NCBI RefSeq assembly: GCF_030651995.1
Contig: NZ_JAUSBN010000041.1
Coordinates: forward strand, 1-64,000
Direction: 5' to 3'
Length of the DNA: 64,000 nucleotides
Source of the DNA: Reyranella sp.
GTDB lineage: Bacteria > Pseudomonadota > Alphaproteobacteria > Reyranellales > Reyranellaceae
The notes below the pieces were generated by a model. That model worked only from the letters and a program-made list of their open reading frames with translations, was not told the origin of the DNA and ran no database searches. A program made the position numbers and the translations under genes. Below are positions 42,925 to 49,936 of this stretch, in pieces. How positions within the stretch are numbered: position 1 is the stretch's first letter; each line of letters opens with the position of its first letter.

Positions 42925-43866
42925 ATGGTCGCAGCACGGATCAAAGGCGTTCTTTCGCCTGTCGTCACGCCCTTCAAGCGCGACCTGTCGCCGGATGTCG
43001 GTCGTTTCATCGCCCACTGCAAGTGGTTGATCAGCCAGGATTGCGGCCTCGCGGTCTTCGGCACCAACTCGGAAGCCAATTCGCTGTCTGCAAAGGAGCG
43101 GATGACCCTGCTGGAGGCCGTCGTCGCCGCCGGCGTGCCGACCGCGCGCATGATGCCCGGCACCGGCGCCTGCTCGATCACCGAGGCGGCCGAAGTGAGC
43201 GCCCATGCGGTGAAGCTGGGCGTCGGCGGCGTGCTGATGCTGCCGCCGTTCTATTACAAGGGCGTTCCGGAGGAGGGGCTGTTCCGCTTCTTCTCGGAAG
43301 TCGTGCAGCGCGTCGGAGACGACCGCCTTCGCGTCTATCTCTATCACATCCCGCCGGTCTCGGCCGTGCCGATCACGCACAAGCTGGTCGAGCGGCTGAT
43401 GAAGGCCTACCCGAAGCAGATCGCCGGCATGAAGGATTCGTCGGACGACTGGCCCCACACCAAGAGCATGATCGACGCCTTCGCCAAGGACGGCTTCGAC
43501 GTCTTCTCCGGCAACGAGAAGCCGATCCTGGAGAACCTCAAGGCCGGCGGCGTCGGCTGCATCAGCGCCACGGCCAACATCAACCCGGGCAAGATCGCGG
43601 AGACGATCAAGGCCTACGGCACGCCGGAAGGCGACAAGCTGCAGTCCTGGATCAACGAGGTCCGCGGCGTCATGCAGGGCTATGTGATGATCCCGGCGCT
43701 TAAGCACGTAATCGCGCACTACGGCGCCGACCCGCACTGGAACCCGGTCCGCCCGCCGCTCGTCGAGATCGACGAGAAGACCGGCCGCGACATGATCGAG
43801 AAGCTCGACAAGCTCGGCTTCACGATGCCCGGCCTCAAGCAGGCGATGTCCGTCGCGGCCGAGTAG
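42925..43866 (+). CDS. DapA/NAL-family pyruvate-type aldolase
   Basis: A 313-aa class I aldolase-type TIM barrel. It has the expected Tyr in VYLYHIPPVSAVPIT and the Schiff-base Lys in QIAGMKDSSDD. The usual GTTGE loop reads GTNSEANSLS, a variation seen in catabolic members rather than true dihydrodipicolinate synthase. ATG at 42925 has GGGAGAAAC upstream. It probably makes or cleaves a 2-oxo acid handled by the divergent FAH-family enzyme. Confidence 0.88.
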   Translation: MVAARIKGVLSPVVTPFKRDLSPDVGRFIAHCKWLISQDCGLAVFGTNSEANSLSAKERMTLLEAVVAAGVPTARMMPGTGACSITEAAEVSAHAVKLGVGGVLMLPPFYYKGVPEEGLFRFFSEVVQRVGDDRLRVYLYHIPPVSAVPITHKLVERLMKAYPKQIAGMKDSSDDWPHTKSMIDAFAKDGFDVFSGNEKPILENLKAGGVGCISATANINPGKIAETIKAYGTPEGDKLQSWINEVRGVMQGYVMIPALKHVIAHYGADPHWNPVRPPLVEIDEKTGRDMIEKLDKLGFTMPGLKQAMSVAAE

Positions 43867-43892
43867 GTCCGGCGAATTCAAACGCGCCCGGA

Positions 43893-44339
43893 CTACTGTC
43901 GCGTCGCCGCCTTGGGCGACGAATGATGATGCTGGGGGGTCCATCGACCATCTCGCTGCACGATCAGCATGGTGAAGCGGGACGGAAGCGGCACGTCGCC
44001 CTCTGACGCCCGCGCGAAATTGTAGAACCCGGTGCTGACTACGGCGTTCTCGTCGAGAATGATCGTTCGCCGCTCAACGATCGCGTTCTTGCGTCCGCTG
44101 CCGTTGAGATCCTTGAAGTAGGTGCGGATCTGCTCGGTCCCTTCCGACATTACGGGGCTCGTCGTGCCGAGGGGGATGGCATCCGGTGCAGATAGTGCAA
44201 CCAGAGCTTCGCGATCGTTAGCGCTGTAGGTGGCCGCCCACTGGTCGATCAACGTGTTTGCATCTTCTGCGGGGCCGGCGAAAGAGGTCATGGATATCAG
44301 CAGGAGCGGCAGGCAGAGAAGTGCCCTGAACGGCTTCAT
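43893..44339 (-). CDS. Secreted SgcJ/SnoaL-like (DUF4440-type) protein
   Basis: A 148-aa protein with a signal peptide (RALLCLPLLLISMTSFAGPA) followed by an NTF2-like domain: NTLIDQWAATYSANDREALV, then SEGTEQIRTYFKDLNGSGRK. ATG at 44339 has AAGGGAG upstream. SgcJ-type proteins include ketosteroid-isomerase-like enzymes and binders; this one is likely periplasmic, function unknown. Confidence 0.8.
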   Translation of the reverse strand: MKPFRALLCLPLLLISMTSFAGPAEDANTLIDQWAATYSANDREALVALSAPDAIPLGTTSPVMSEGTEQIRTYFKDLNGSGRKNAIVERRTIILDENAVVSTGFYNFARASEGDVPLPSRFTMLIVQRDGRWTPQHHHSSPKAATRQ

Positions 44340-44373
44340 GATGATCTCCCTTCGTTGTCGTCCGGCCAGCGAT

Positions 44374-44402
44374 TTGACAGCGCCGCCGCCTGGACATGCT
44401 AT
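44374..44402 (+). promoter_or_regulatory. Candidate promoter of sRNA A
   Basis: TTGACA at 44374-44379 is a perfect -35 box. Seventeen bases later TGCTAT (44397-44402) can serve as a -10, though it matches the consensus poorly. Its distance to the shared RNA core is 82 bp, against 81 bp in the second copy (45383), which supports a real, shared architecture. Confidence 0.45.
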
Positions 44403-44408
44403 GGCGGC

Positions 44409-44520
44409 CATCGCCCCTGACCAATTCACATACTGCTTGATTCTTGAGGGCCACCACATCGGCGGTGCGAGAGGTCATAACGCAACGAGGTGTATCCGCT
44501 GCATGGTGCGGATTCTACTG
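44409..44520 (+). ncRNA. Candidate small RNA A
   Basis: An intergenic ~110-nt unit on the plus strand, paralogous to the locus at 45418. Positions 44456-44489 match the second copy at 27 of 34 bases, including GGTCAT-AC-CAACGA. The 3' end forms a hairpin, ATCCGC (44494-44499) with GCGGAT (44508-44513) around an 8-nt loop containing GCAT. The stem sequence differs from copy B yet pairs, as expected for a conserved RNA fold. The T-tract is weak, so it may read into the lipoprotein gene at 44603 as a leader. Confidence 0.42.
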
Positions 44521-44602
44521 AGGGTTGTTTATTGACCTTGTAGATCGCCGCGGTGCTCTCTAGTCTCCCTGCGTCAAAAAACGAGAATGAGTTGGGGGAA
44601 GA

Positions 44603-44998
44603 ATGAATTCTACGCGTGTTTTGCGAGCCGTGCTGGCAATCGGGACAGCCGCGTTGCTCGGCGCCTGCGCGGACGGCTGGGCCACGACGCAGGTGACGCC
44701 GACGGCAGCGGCGGCCGGGCGGGCACGGACGCCTGTCGACAAGATTCAGATCATCGAGGGCGACGTCACGGACAGGCCTTACAAGTCGCTGGGCGACGTC
44801 TCGGCAACCGTCAACAAGACCACGCTCTTCAATGCCGATCCGACACGCGAGATGGTCAACAACAGGTTGAAGGCCGAGGCGGCAAAGCTGGGCGCCGACG
44901 CGGTGATCCAGGTTCGCTACGGGACGGTCGGAATGGGCCTAGTCAGCTGGGGATCGCTGGATGGCAAAGGGCGGGCGATTGCCTATGACAACCAGTAG
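44603..44998 (+). CDS. Putative lipoprotein 1
   Basis: A 131-aa protein with a lipoprotein signal: ATALLGAC-type lipobox (AALLGAC), Cys at about residue 25. The mature part contains KIQIIEGDVTDRPYKSLGDV and LKAEAAKLGADAVIQVRYGT, a pattern seen in small YbjQ-like or heavy-metal-binding-type domains of outer-membrane lipoproteins. GGGGGAAG precedes the ATG. It overlaps the next lipoprotein gene by 14 nt. Function unknown. Confidence 0.8.
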   Translation: MNSTRVLRAVLAIGTAALLGACADGWATTQVTPTAAAAGRARTPVDKIQIIEGDVTDRPYKSLGDVSATVNKTTLFNADPTREMVNNRLKAEAAKLGADAVIQVRYGTVGMGLVSWGSLDGKGRAIAYDNQ

Positions 44999-45386
44999 AG
45001 CGGCGGCTCTGGTCCTGGCCGTCGTGTTGGCCGGGTGCGCGCGCAATGCGCCGCAGTTGCCGCCCGATCTCAGCCATCTTCCGCCCGAGCAGAGACTCCT
45101 CGTCGGCGATCAGGAAAGCCCGGAGGGCAAGCTGACCTGTCCGGAGCTGAAGGAAGAGGCCGTGAAAGCCAATACCGCCAGCCGACAACTCGAGGGAATC
45201 ATTGCTTCCAACCGAGGTTACAATACCGCGATCATCTATGTGAGCAGCTTCCTGCCTCCACTGGCACTCGCTGCGCGTACGGATGAGGAAGCGAAGACGT
45301 CCCTGGACAGTCTTCAGGCGCGCCGCGACCGTATCGATCGGCTGGCAAAGGCGAAGAACTGCGTCGCGATGCCGTCGAGCAATTGA
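44985..45386 (+). CDS. Putative lipoprotein 2
   Basis: A 133-aa protein beginning MTTSRAAALVLAVVLAGCAR, with lipobox LAGC (Cys18). The mature chain has an ELKEEAVKANTASRQLEGII helix, a hydrophobic stretch (IIYVSSFLPPLALAA) and a C-terminal helix (SLDSLQARRDRIDRLAKAKN), suggesting a membrane-associated helical hairpin or coiled coil. It overlaps lipoprotein 1, and its stop lies inside the -35 box of the following sRNA candidate. Confidence 0.8.
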   Translation: MTTSRAAALVLAVVLAGCARNAPQLPPDLSHLPPEQRLLVGDQESPEGKLTCPELKEEAVKANTASRQLEGIIASNRGYNTAIIYVSSFLPPLALAARTDEEAKTSLDSLQARRDRIDRLAKAKNCVAMPSSN

Positions 45387-45411
45387 CAGTCGCAAAGGCA
45401 AAGGATTATAA
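45383..45411 (+). promoter_or_regulatory. Strong sigma-70-like promoter of sRNA B
   Basis: TTGACA (45383-45388), a 17-nt spacer, then TTATAA (45406-45411): a near-consensus housekeeping promoter, rare in such GC-rich DNA. It overlaps the lipoprotein stop codon. Initiation is expected near 45418-45420, with no start codon and ribosome site nearby, as expected for an RNA gene. Confidence 0.7.
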
Positions 45412-45417
45412 AATCGG

Positions 45418-45526
45418 GATGCGCAAGACCCTGTCCCACAACGCTTGGTATTTTACGCCCCTTACATAGGCGGCGCGAAGGGTCATGACTCAACGAAGCC
45501 GCCGCATCCCGGCGGCTTTCGTGTTC
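45418..45526 (+). ncRNA. Candidate small RNA B
   Basis: A ~105-nt intergenic unit between a near-consensus promoter (45383-45411) and a rho-independent-like terminator (45496-45518 plus TCGTGTTCT). Its core at 45464-45497 is shared with candidate A (44456-44489). GGCGGC at 45469, GCCGCC at 45498 and GGCGGC at 45511 could form mutually exclusive stems. A 14-codon frame (ATG 45485, MTQRSRRIPAAFVF) overlaps the terminator, but its AAGGG is only 2 nt from the ATG. I do not recognise the family. Confidence 0.6.
45496..45518 (+). terminator. Rho-independent-like terminator of sRNA B
   Basis: AAGCCGCC pairs perfectly with GGCGGCTT (8 bp) around a 7-nt loop, GCATCCC, and is followed by the moderately U-rich TCGTGTTCT. 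It would stop transcription from the 45383 promoter and from the lipoprotein genes before the acetyltransferase at 45575. Confidence 0.65.
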
Positions 45527-45574
45527 TAGGACTTGGCCTCCGGGCCGCGGCGGAACCCGCAACCGGAGGACGAC

Positions 45575-46030
45575 ATGTCGATCATCGAAGCAGAAGTTGA
45601 ACCGCATCAGTTGCCGCTCGCCATCCGCGTGAGGCTGGCGGGGCCCCGCGACATCGAGGATCTCACGGATCTTCTCGACAGTGGCGAGAACGGGCGCGAG
45701 CAGGTGCTGACCTGGCTTGAGACACCGGGCACGACTTTGCTGGTCGCGCAGAGCGAGCTGGGCGTGCTCGCGGTCGCCGTGCTCATGACGCGGCTCGTGC
45801 CGCTGGAGGGGATGGGCGCCCACAAGGGTATCGAGGTCGACAATCTCGTCGTACGCGCCGATCAGCGCGGCCGTCGCGTCGGAAGGCGTCTCCTGGCAGC
45901 CGCAGTCGAATGGTCGCGCCAGCGTCATGCGGTGCAGGTCGAGGCCGTGGTGGGCGAGGGACCGGCCAAGCGCTTCTACGAGAATTTCGGTTTCGCCGTC
46001 GCCAACGATCGTCTGGTGCTGGCGGCGTGA
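45575..46030 (+). CDS. GNAT-family N-acetyltransferase 1
   Basis: A 151-aa acetyltransferase with the acetyl-CoA-binding signature VVRADQRGRRVGRRLLAAAV (Q/R-x-x-G-x-G/A variant), preceded by EVDNLVVRAD and followed by VGEGPAKRFYENFGF. ATG at 45575 with GGAGGA upstream. Its stop overlaps the GTG start of a second GNAT gene as GTGA. Substrate unknown. Confidence 0.9.
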   Translation: MSIIEAEVEPHQLPLAIRVRLAGPRDIEDLTDLLDSGENGREQVLTWLETPGTTLLVAQSELGVLAVAVLMTRLVPLEGMGAHKGIEVDNLVVRADQRGRRVGRRLLAAAVEWSRQRHAVQVEAVVGEGPAKRFYENFGFAVANDRLVLAA

Positions 46031-46503
46031 GCGTCACGACCCGCCCGGCGCGTCGCGACGATTACGAGACGCTGTGCGCCCTGTTCGACGAGCTGGACGA
46101 GTTCCACCGCCAGGCGCGGCCGGACTTCTTTCGCCCGTTCGACGGCCCGGCGAGGTCGCGCGAGCAGGTCGAGCGATGGTGCGAGGGTCCGGGGTCGGCG
46201 GTTCTCGTGGCGGAGTGCGACGGCGAGGTCGTGGGACTGGCCGTCCTGCTGACGCGCCCACCGATGGCCTTTGCCGGCGCCGTCCCCCGGAACGTCATCG
46301 AGCTCGACAATCTCGTGGTGCGGCGCGACTGGCGCAGCCGCCAGGTGGGTCACCACCTGCTGGAGGCGACGAGGCGATGGTCCCGGGAGCAGGGGGCCAC
46401 GCACATTGAGGTGGCCGTCCATGCCTTCAATCGTGACGCGCGACGGTTCTACGAGCGATTCGGGTTCTTTCCCTCGATCGACCGGCTGGCGCTGGCCGTC
46501 TGA
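46027..46503 (+). CDS. GNAT-family N-acetyltransferase 2
   Basis: A 158-aa GNAT protein homologous in layout to the preceding gene: VIELDNLVVRRDWRSRQVGH in the acetyl-CoA region and VHAFNRDARRFYERFGFFPS at the end. The shared DNLVVR motif suggests the two arose by duplication, since diverged. Start GTG at 46027 overlaps the upstream stop. They may act as a pair, possibly as a heterodimer. Confidence 0.9.
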   Translation: MSVTTRPARRDDYETLCALFDELDEFHRQARPDFFRPFDGPARSREQVERWCEGPGSAVLVAECDGEVVGLAVLLTRPPMAFAGAVPRNVIELDNLVVRRDWRSRQVGHHLLEATRRWSREQGATHIEVAVHAFNRDARRFYERFGFFPSIDRLALAV

Positions 46504-46607
46504 CGGCCGGTTTTCGCGATGTGAACAAGCGGGTTGCCAGTCGAACAATGTGATATGGTGATTTTTCTTGCACACCCAGTGCCGGACATTTGTGCAGGAG
46601 TAGCCCC

Positions 46608-47126
46608 GTGGCAAAGCGTTCTACGAAGCGTGCGAACGTGCCCGTCGAGAAGGCACCCGTCGCCCTCAAGCAGACGATGACCAAGCCGATCTCCAGCTAC
46701 ACCGACCCGGAGCATCTGCGCACGCTCATGCAGAACGCCAAGCGCATGGGCCGCGAGGATATCTGGCGCGAGGCTTTCGACCAGCTCTGCTCGCTCGAAG
46801 GCGCCACCCAGACGGAGCCGCTGGACCGCGCCTTCTACAGCACACTGGCAGCCTACGAGCAGTTGCTGACGCAGAAGAACCGTCGCGCCACCCGGGCCAG
46901 CCGGACCCGCCTCAAACTGAAGGGCAAGGGCGTGGTCGCGTGCCTGGAGGACTGGGCGAAGAGCAAGGAACCGCCCGAATCCTTCGAGTTGCTGGTCGCC
47001 AACGGCATGGTCGAGATGACGGGCGAGCAGCTGGTGCTGACTTATCCCGACAAGTTCACGCCGGAAGCGGTCGCGGGCGCCACGGCGCGTCTGGCGACGT
47101 TGACCGCAGCGGCGCCCGAGAGCTGA
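46608..47126 (+). CDS. Conserved hypothetical protein, basic, helical
   Basis: A 172-aa protein starting at GTG 46608 with CAGGAG upstream. The N-terminal ~30 residues are basic and disordered (AKRSTKRANVPVEKAPVALK). A helical core follows (HLRTLMQNAKRMGREDIWRE), then a basic patch ASRTRLKLKGKGVVACLEDW and a compact C-terminal piece NGMVEMTGEQLVLTYPDKFT that looks like a small winged or DNA-associated fold. I cannot assign a function; nucleic-acid binding is plausible from charge only. Confidence 0.72.
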   Translation: MAKRSTKRANVPVEKAPVALKQTMTKPISSYTDPEHLRTLMQNAKRMGREDIWREAFDQLCSLEGATQTEPLDRAFYSTLAAYEQLLTQKNRRATRASRTRLKLKGKGVVACLEDWAKSKEPPESFELLVANGMVEMTGEQLVLTYPDKFTPEAVAGATARLATLTAAAPES

Positions 47127-47129
47127 TCT

Positions 47130-47774
47130 CTAGGCCGGCTCGGCGTCGCGCGCGGCCCACATCTTCATGAAGGCGGGGCGCGCCTGGCAGGCGGCGAGCC
47201 AGGCCTTGACGCGCGGCGCGACCTCGAACAGTTCCGGGGCCGGCAGAGCATAGCGCACGATCTCGGCGGCGTTGAGGTCGGCCACGGTGAAGCGGTCGCC
47301 GACCAGCCAGTCGCTCTTTGCCAACGCCTTGTCGAGCACGGCGAAAGGTCCCTTGAGCGATTCGACGGCGGTGTCGGCGATCTTCGGATCCTTCACGCCG
47401 GTCGGATTGCCCATGCGGTGATAGAGGATGTTGATGGCATGCGGCTCGACGCCCGTTGCCGCCCACAGCGACCACATCGCGATCTGGCCTTCCTCGGCGA
47501 CGTTCGCGCCGGCGAGCGGGCCGCCATGCTTGCGGGCGAGATAGAGATTGATGGCGAGCGACTCGTGCAGCACCAGCCCGTCATCGTCGATCGAGGGGAT
47601 GAGGCCGCTCGGATTGATCTTCAGGAATTCCGGCGACTGCGTGTGCAGCATCCCGGCCGGCACGGTGCGATAGTGCTGGATCACCGGCACCTGCTTGAAC
47701 GGGATGCCGAGTTCTTCGGCCAGCCAGATGTTACGCGACGCGCGGGACCGGTAGACGCCATAGATCGTGAGCAT
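47130..47774 (-). CDS. Glutathione S-transferase
   Basis: A 214-aa GST: N-terminal thioredoxin fold ([40 protein letters not shown] with the ES glutathione contact) and C-terminal helices including [20 protein letters not shown]. Active-site Ser residues in RSRAS are typical of bacterial nu/beta-like forms. ATG at 47774 gives the normal length. It is convergent with the preceding hypothetical gene, and this GST is unrelated in detail to the one at 28476. Confidence 0.92.
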   Translation of the reverse strand: MLTIYGVYRSRASRNIWLAEELGIPFKQVPVIQHYRTVPAGMLHTQSPEFLKINPSGLIPSIDDDGLVLHESLAINLYLARKHGGPLAGANVAEEGQIAMWSLWAATGVEPHAINILYHRMGNPTGVKDPKIADTAVESLKGPFAVLDKALAKSDWLVGDRFTVADLNAAEIVRYALPAPELFEVAPRVKAWLAACQARPAFMKMWAARDAEPA

Positions 47775-47891
47775 GGAAGACCCTACCTTATCGAACTGAT
47801 TGCTTGACGGGATCACGCCCGTTCTTAAGGCTTGGCGTGTTCAAGGCACAGTGAAAAACCGGACCGGGCTCTCCAGCAAGGAGGATCGACG

Positions 47892-48245
47892 ATGTCGGCA
47901 CCCAGTACACTCGAGGCGGTGAAGGATGCCAGCCACCTCTACGAGGTCGAGCGGCGCGCCTACCATCTTCAGCGGCCGGGCTTCCGCGTCGCCGAACTGC
48001 AGCTCTCGCCCACGCAGAAGGTGCCCTGGCACTATCACAACAACATCAGCGACACGTTCTACGTGGTCGAGGGCACGATGCGGCTCTTCCTGCAGGAGCC
48101 GAAGCAGGAGGTGATCCTCAAGCCGGGCGAGAGCTTCGTCGCCGGGCCCGGGAGGCCGCACCTCGTGACCAACGGGGGAACCTCCTCGCTCACGTTCCTC
48201 ATCATGCAGGGCGTGGGCGAGTACGATTACGTGCCGCTGGTCTGA
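47892..48245 (+). CDS. Small cupin-domain protein
   Basis: A 117-aa single cupin barrel. Motif 1 reads VPWHYHNNISDTFYVVEGTM (His-x-His...Glu) and motif 2 PGESFVAGPGRPHLVTN, giving the standard metal site. AAGGAGGATC precedes the ATG. Small cupins may be isomerases, dioxygenases or sensors; no specific role can be given. It is divergent from the GST. Confidence 0.9.
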   Translation: MSAPSTLEAVKDASHLYEVERRAYHLQRPGFRVAELQLSPTQKVPWHYHNNISDTFYVVEGTMRLFLQEPKQEVILKPGESFVAGPGRPHLVTNGGTSSLTFLIMQGVGEYDYVPLV

Positions 48246-48253
48246 GTTCAATT

Positions 48254-48389
48254 CAACTCCGTCGTCCTGAGCGAGCGCCGAAGGCGCGTAGTCGAAGGAC
48301 CTCTTTTCGCTTCGATAGACCGTGCGCGGGAAAAGAGATCCTTCGACTGCGCCACCCTTCGGGCGGCTCCGCTCAGGATGACGGAATTG
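48254..48389. repeat. Long inverted repeat (dispersed-palindrome type)
   Basis: The ~136-bp element lies between the cupin and acyl-CoA synthetase 3' ends. Arms are built of CAACTCCGTC/GACGGAATTG, CCTGAGCG/CGCTCAGG, GTCGAAGGA/TCCTTCGAC and CTCTTTT/AAAAGAG, around a ~25-bp centre. CTGAGCG...GTCGAAGGA palindromes of this sort are common between convergent genes in proteobacteria and may act as bidirectional terminators. Confidence 0.8.
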
Positions 48390-48403
48390 CTTATCGCCGC
48401 TGG

Positions 48404-49936
48404 CTAACTGATCGCCGGGGCGTCCTGGCCCACGAACTGAACGCGCAGTTCGCGCTTCAAGACCTTGCCGGTGGCGTTGCGCGGCAGGGCGTCGACGAAG
48501 GTGACGGATTGCGGGACCTTGAACTTGGCGAGCCGGGCGAGGCAGTGGCGGATCACGTCGCCCTCGGCGAGGTCCTGTCCGGGCTTGCGCACGATGATCG
48601 CCATGCCGACCTCGCCCCAGCGCTGGTCGGGGACGCCGATGATCGCGGCGTCGGCGACGGCGGGGAGCTGGAACAGCACGTTTTCGACCTCGGCGGGATA
48701 AACGTTCTCGCCGCCAGAGATGTACATGTCCTTCCAGCGGTCGACGATGTAGACGAAGCCCTCCTCGTCGAGCCGGGCGGCATCGCCGGTGTGCAGCCAG
48801 CCGTCGGTGAAGCTCTTCGCCGTGGCCTCGGAATTGTTCCAGTAGCCCGGCGTGATGTTGGGGCCCTTGATCAAGAGCTCGCCGATGCCGCCGGCCGACA
48901 CGTCGTGGCCCTGGTCGTCGACCACGCGGATCGCGGTGTGCATCATCGCCTTGCCAGCCGATCCCAGCTTGCGGATCGCGTCGGCGGCATCGAGCATCGT
49001 GCCGGCGGGGCTGGTCTCGGTCATGCCCCAGCCCTGCACGAGAGGCACGCCGCGGGCGGTCCAGGTTTCGAGGATGGCCAGCGCGCAGGGCGCCCCGCCG
49101 ACACCCGCGATGCGCAGGCGCGAGAGGTCGGCGGTCTCGAACTTCGGATGCTGCATCATGAACTGGTAGGGCGCCGGCACCGCGAAGAAGTGGGTGATGC
49201 CGAGCGACGGATCGGACAGGCAGTCGAGCGCCTGGCCGGGATCGAAGCTGCGCATGATCAGGATCGTACCGCCGGCATGCAGCACCGGGTTGGCGTAGCA
49301 GTTGAGGCCGCCGGTATGGAACAGCGGCAGGACCACGAGCTGCACCGTCTCGGGCGTGATCAGCGCGGGAATCCCGAGGTTCACGCAGTTCCAGAACACC
49401 ATCCCGTGCGTGATGATCGCGCCCTTGGGATGCCCCGTGGTGCCCGACGTGTACATGACCATGCCGATATCGTCGTGCGTCAGGGGCACGCCGGCCGGCG
49501 CCGGCCCGGCCCCGGCAAGCGCGCGCTCGTAGTCGCCGTCGACCCGGTCGTGGTCGATCTCGAGCAGGTCGTTCGAAAGAGCGGCGGCCTGCGCCGCAAA
49601 GCCCTTGTCGTGGATCAGCAGCTTTGGGCCGGCATCGCCCAGGATGTACTCGAGTTCCGGCACGGTGAGCCGCCAGTTCAGCGGCAGCATGATGGCGCCC
49701 AGCCGCCCGCAGGCGAATTGAAGCTCGAAATATTCGGCACAGTTGGGTGCGAGCAAGGCGATGCGGTCGCCCTTGGCGATGCCCCTCGCGGCGAGGGCCG
49801 AGGTCAACCGGCCGATGCGCGCGTCGAGGTCCGCGTAGGAGAATTTCCGTCCCGTCTGCAGGTCATGGATCGCAAGGTGAGTGGGACGCCGGCCCGCATG
49901 GTGGGCAATCCAGTCGAAGTAGGGAATCGCCGGCAT
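48404..49936 (-). CDS. Acyl-CoA synthetase (AMP-binding family)
   Basis: A 510-aa ligase that activates a carboxylic acid via an acyl-adenylate to its CoA thioester. The P-loop-like motif YTSGTTGHPKGAI, the core GWGMTETSPAG, the hinge DRWKDMYISGGENVYPAEVE and the C-terminal Lys in NATGKVLKREL are all present. It is coupled (TGATG) to a second synthetase upstream. Chain-length preference cannot be read. Confidence 0.94.
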   Translation of the reverse strand: MPAIPYFDWIAHHAGRRPTHLAIHDLQTGRKFSYADLDARIGRLTSALAARGIAKGDRIALLAPNCAEYFELQFACGRLGAIMLPLNWRLTVPELEYILGDAGPKLLIHDKGFAAQAAALSNDLLEIDHDRVDGDYERALAGAGPAPAGVPLTHDDIGMVMYTSGTTGHPKGAIITHGMVFWNCVNLGIPALITPETVQLVVLPLFHTGGLNCYANPVLHAGGTILIMRSFDPGQALDCLSDPSLGITHFFAVPAPYQFMMQHPKFETADLSRLRIAGVGGAPCALAILETWTARGVPLVQGWGMTETSPAGTMLDAADAIRKLGSAGKAMMHTAIRVVDDQGHDVSAGGIGELLIKGPNITPGYWNNSEATAKSFTDGWLHTGDAARLDEEGFVYIVDRWKDMYISGGENVYPAEVENVLFQLPAVADAAIIGVPDQRWGEVGMAIIVRKPGQDLAEGDVIRHCLARLAKFKVPQSVTFVDALPRNATGKVLKRELRVQFVGQDAPAIS

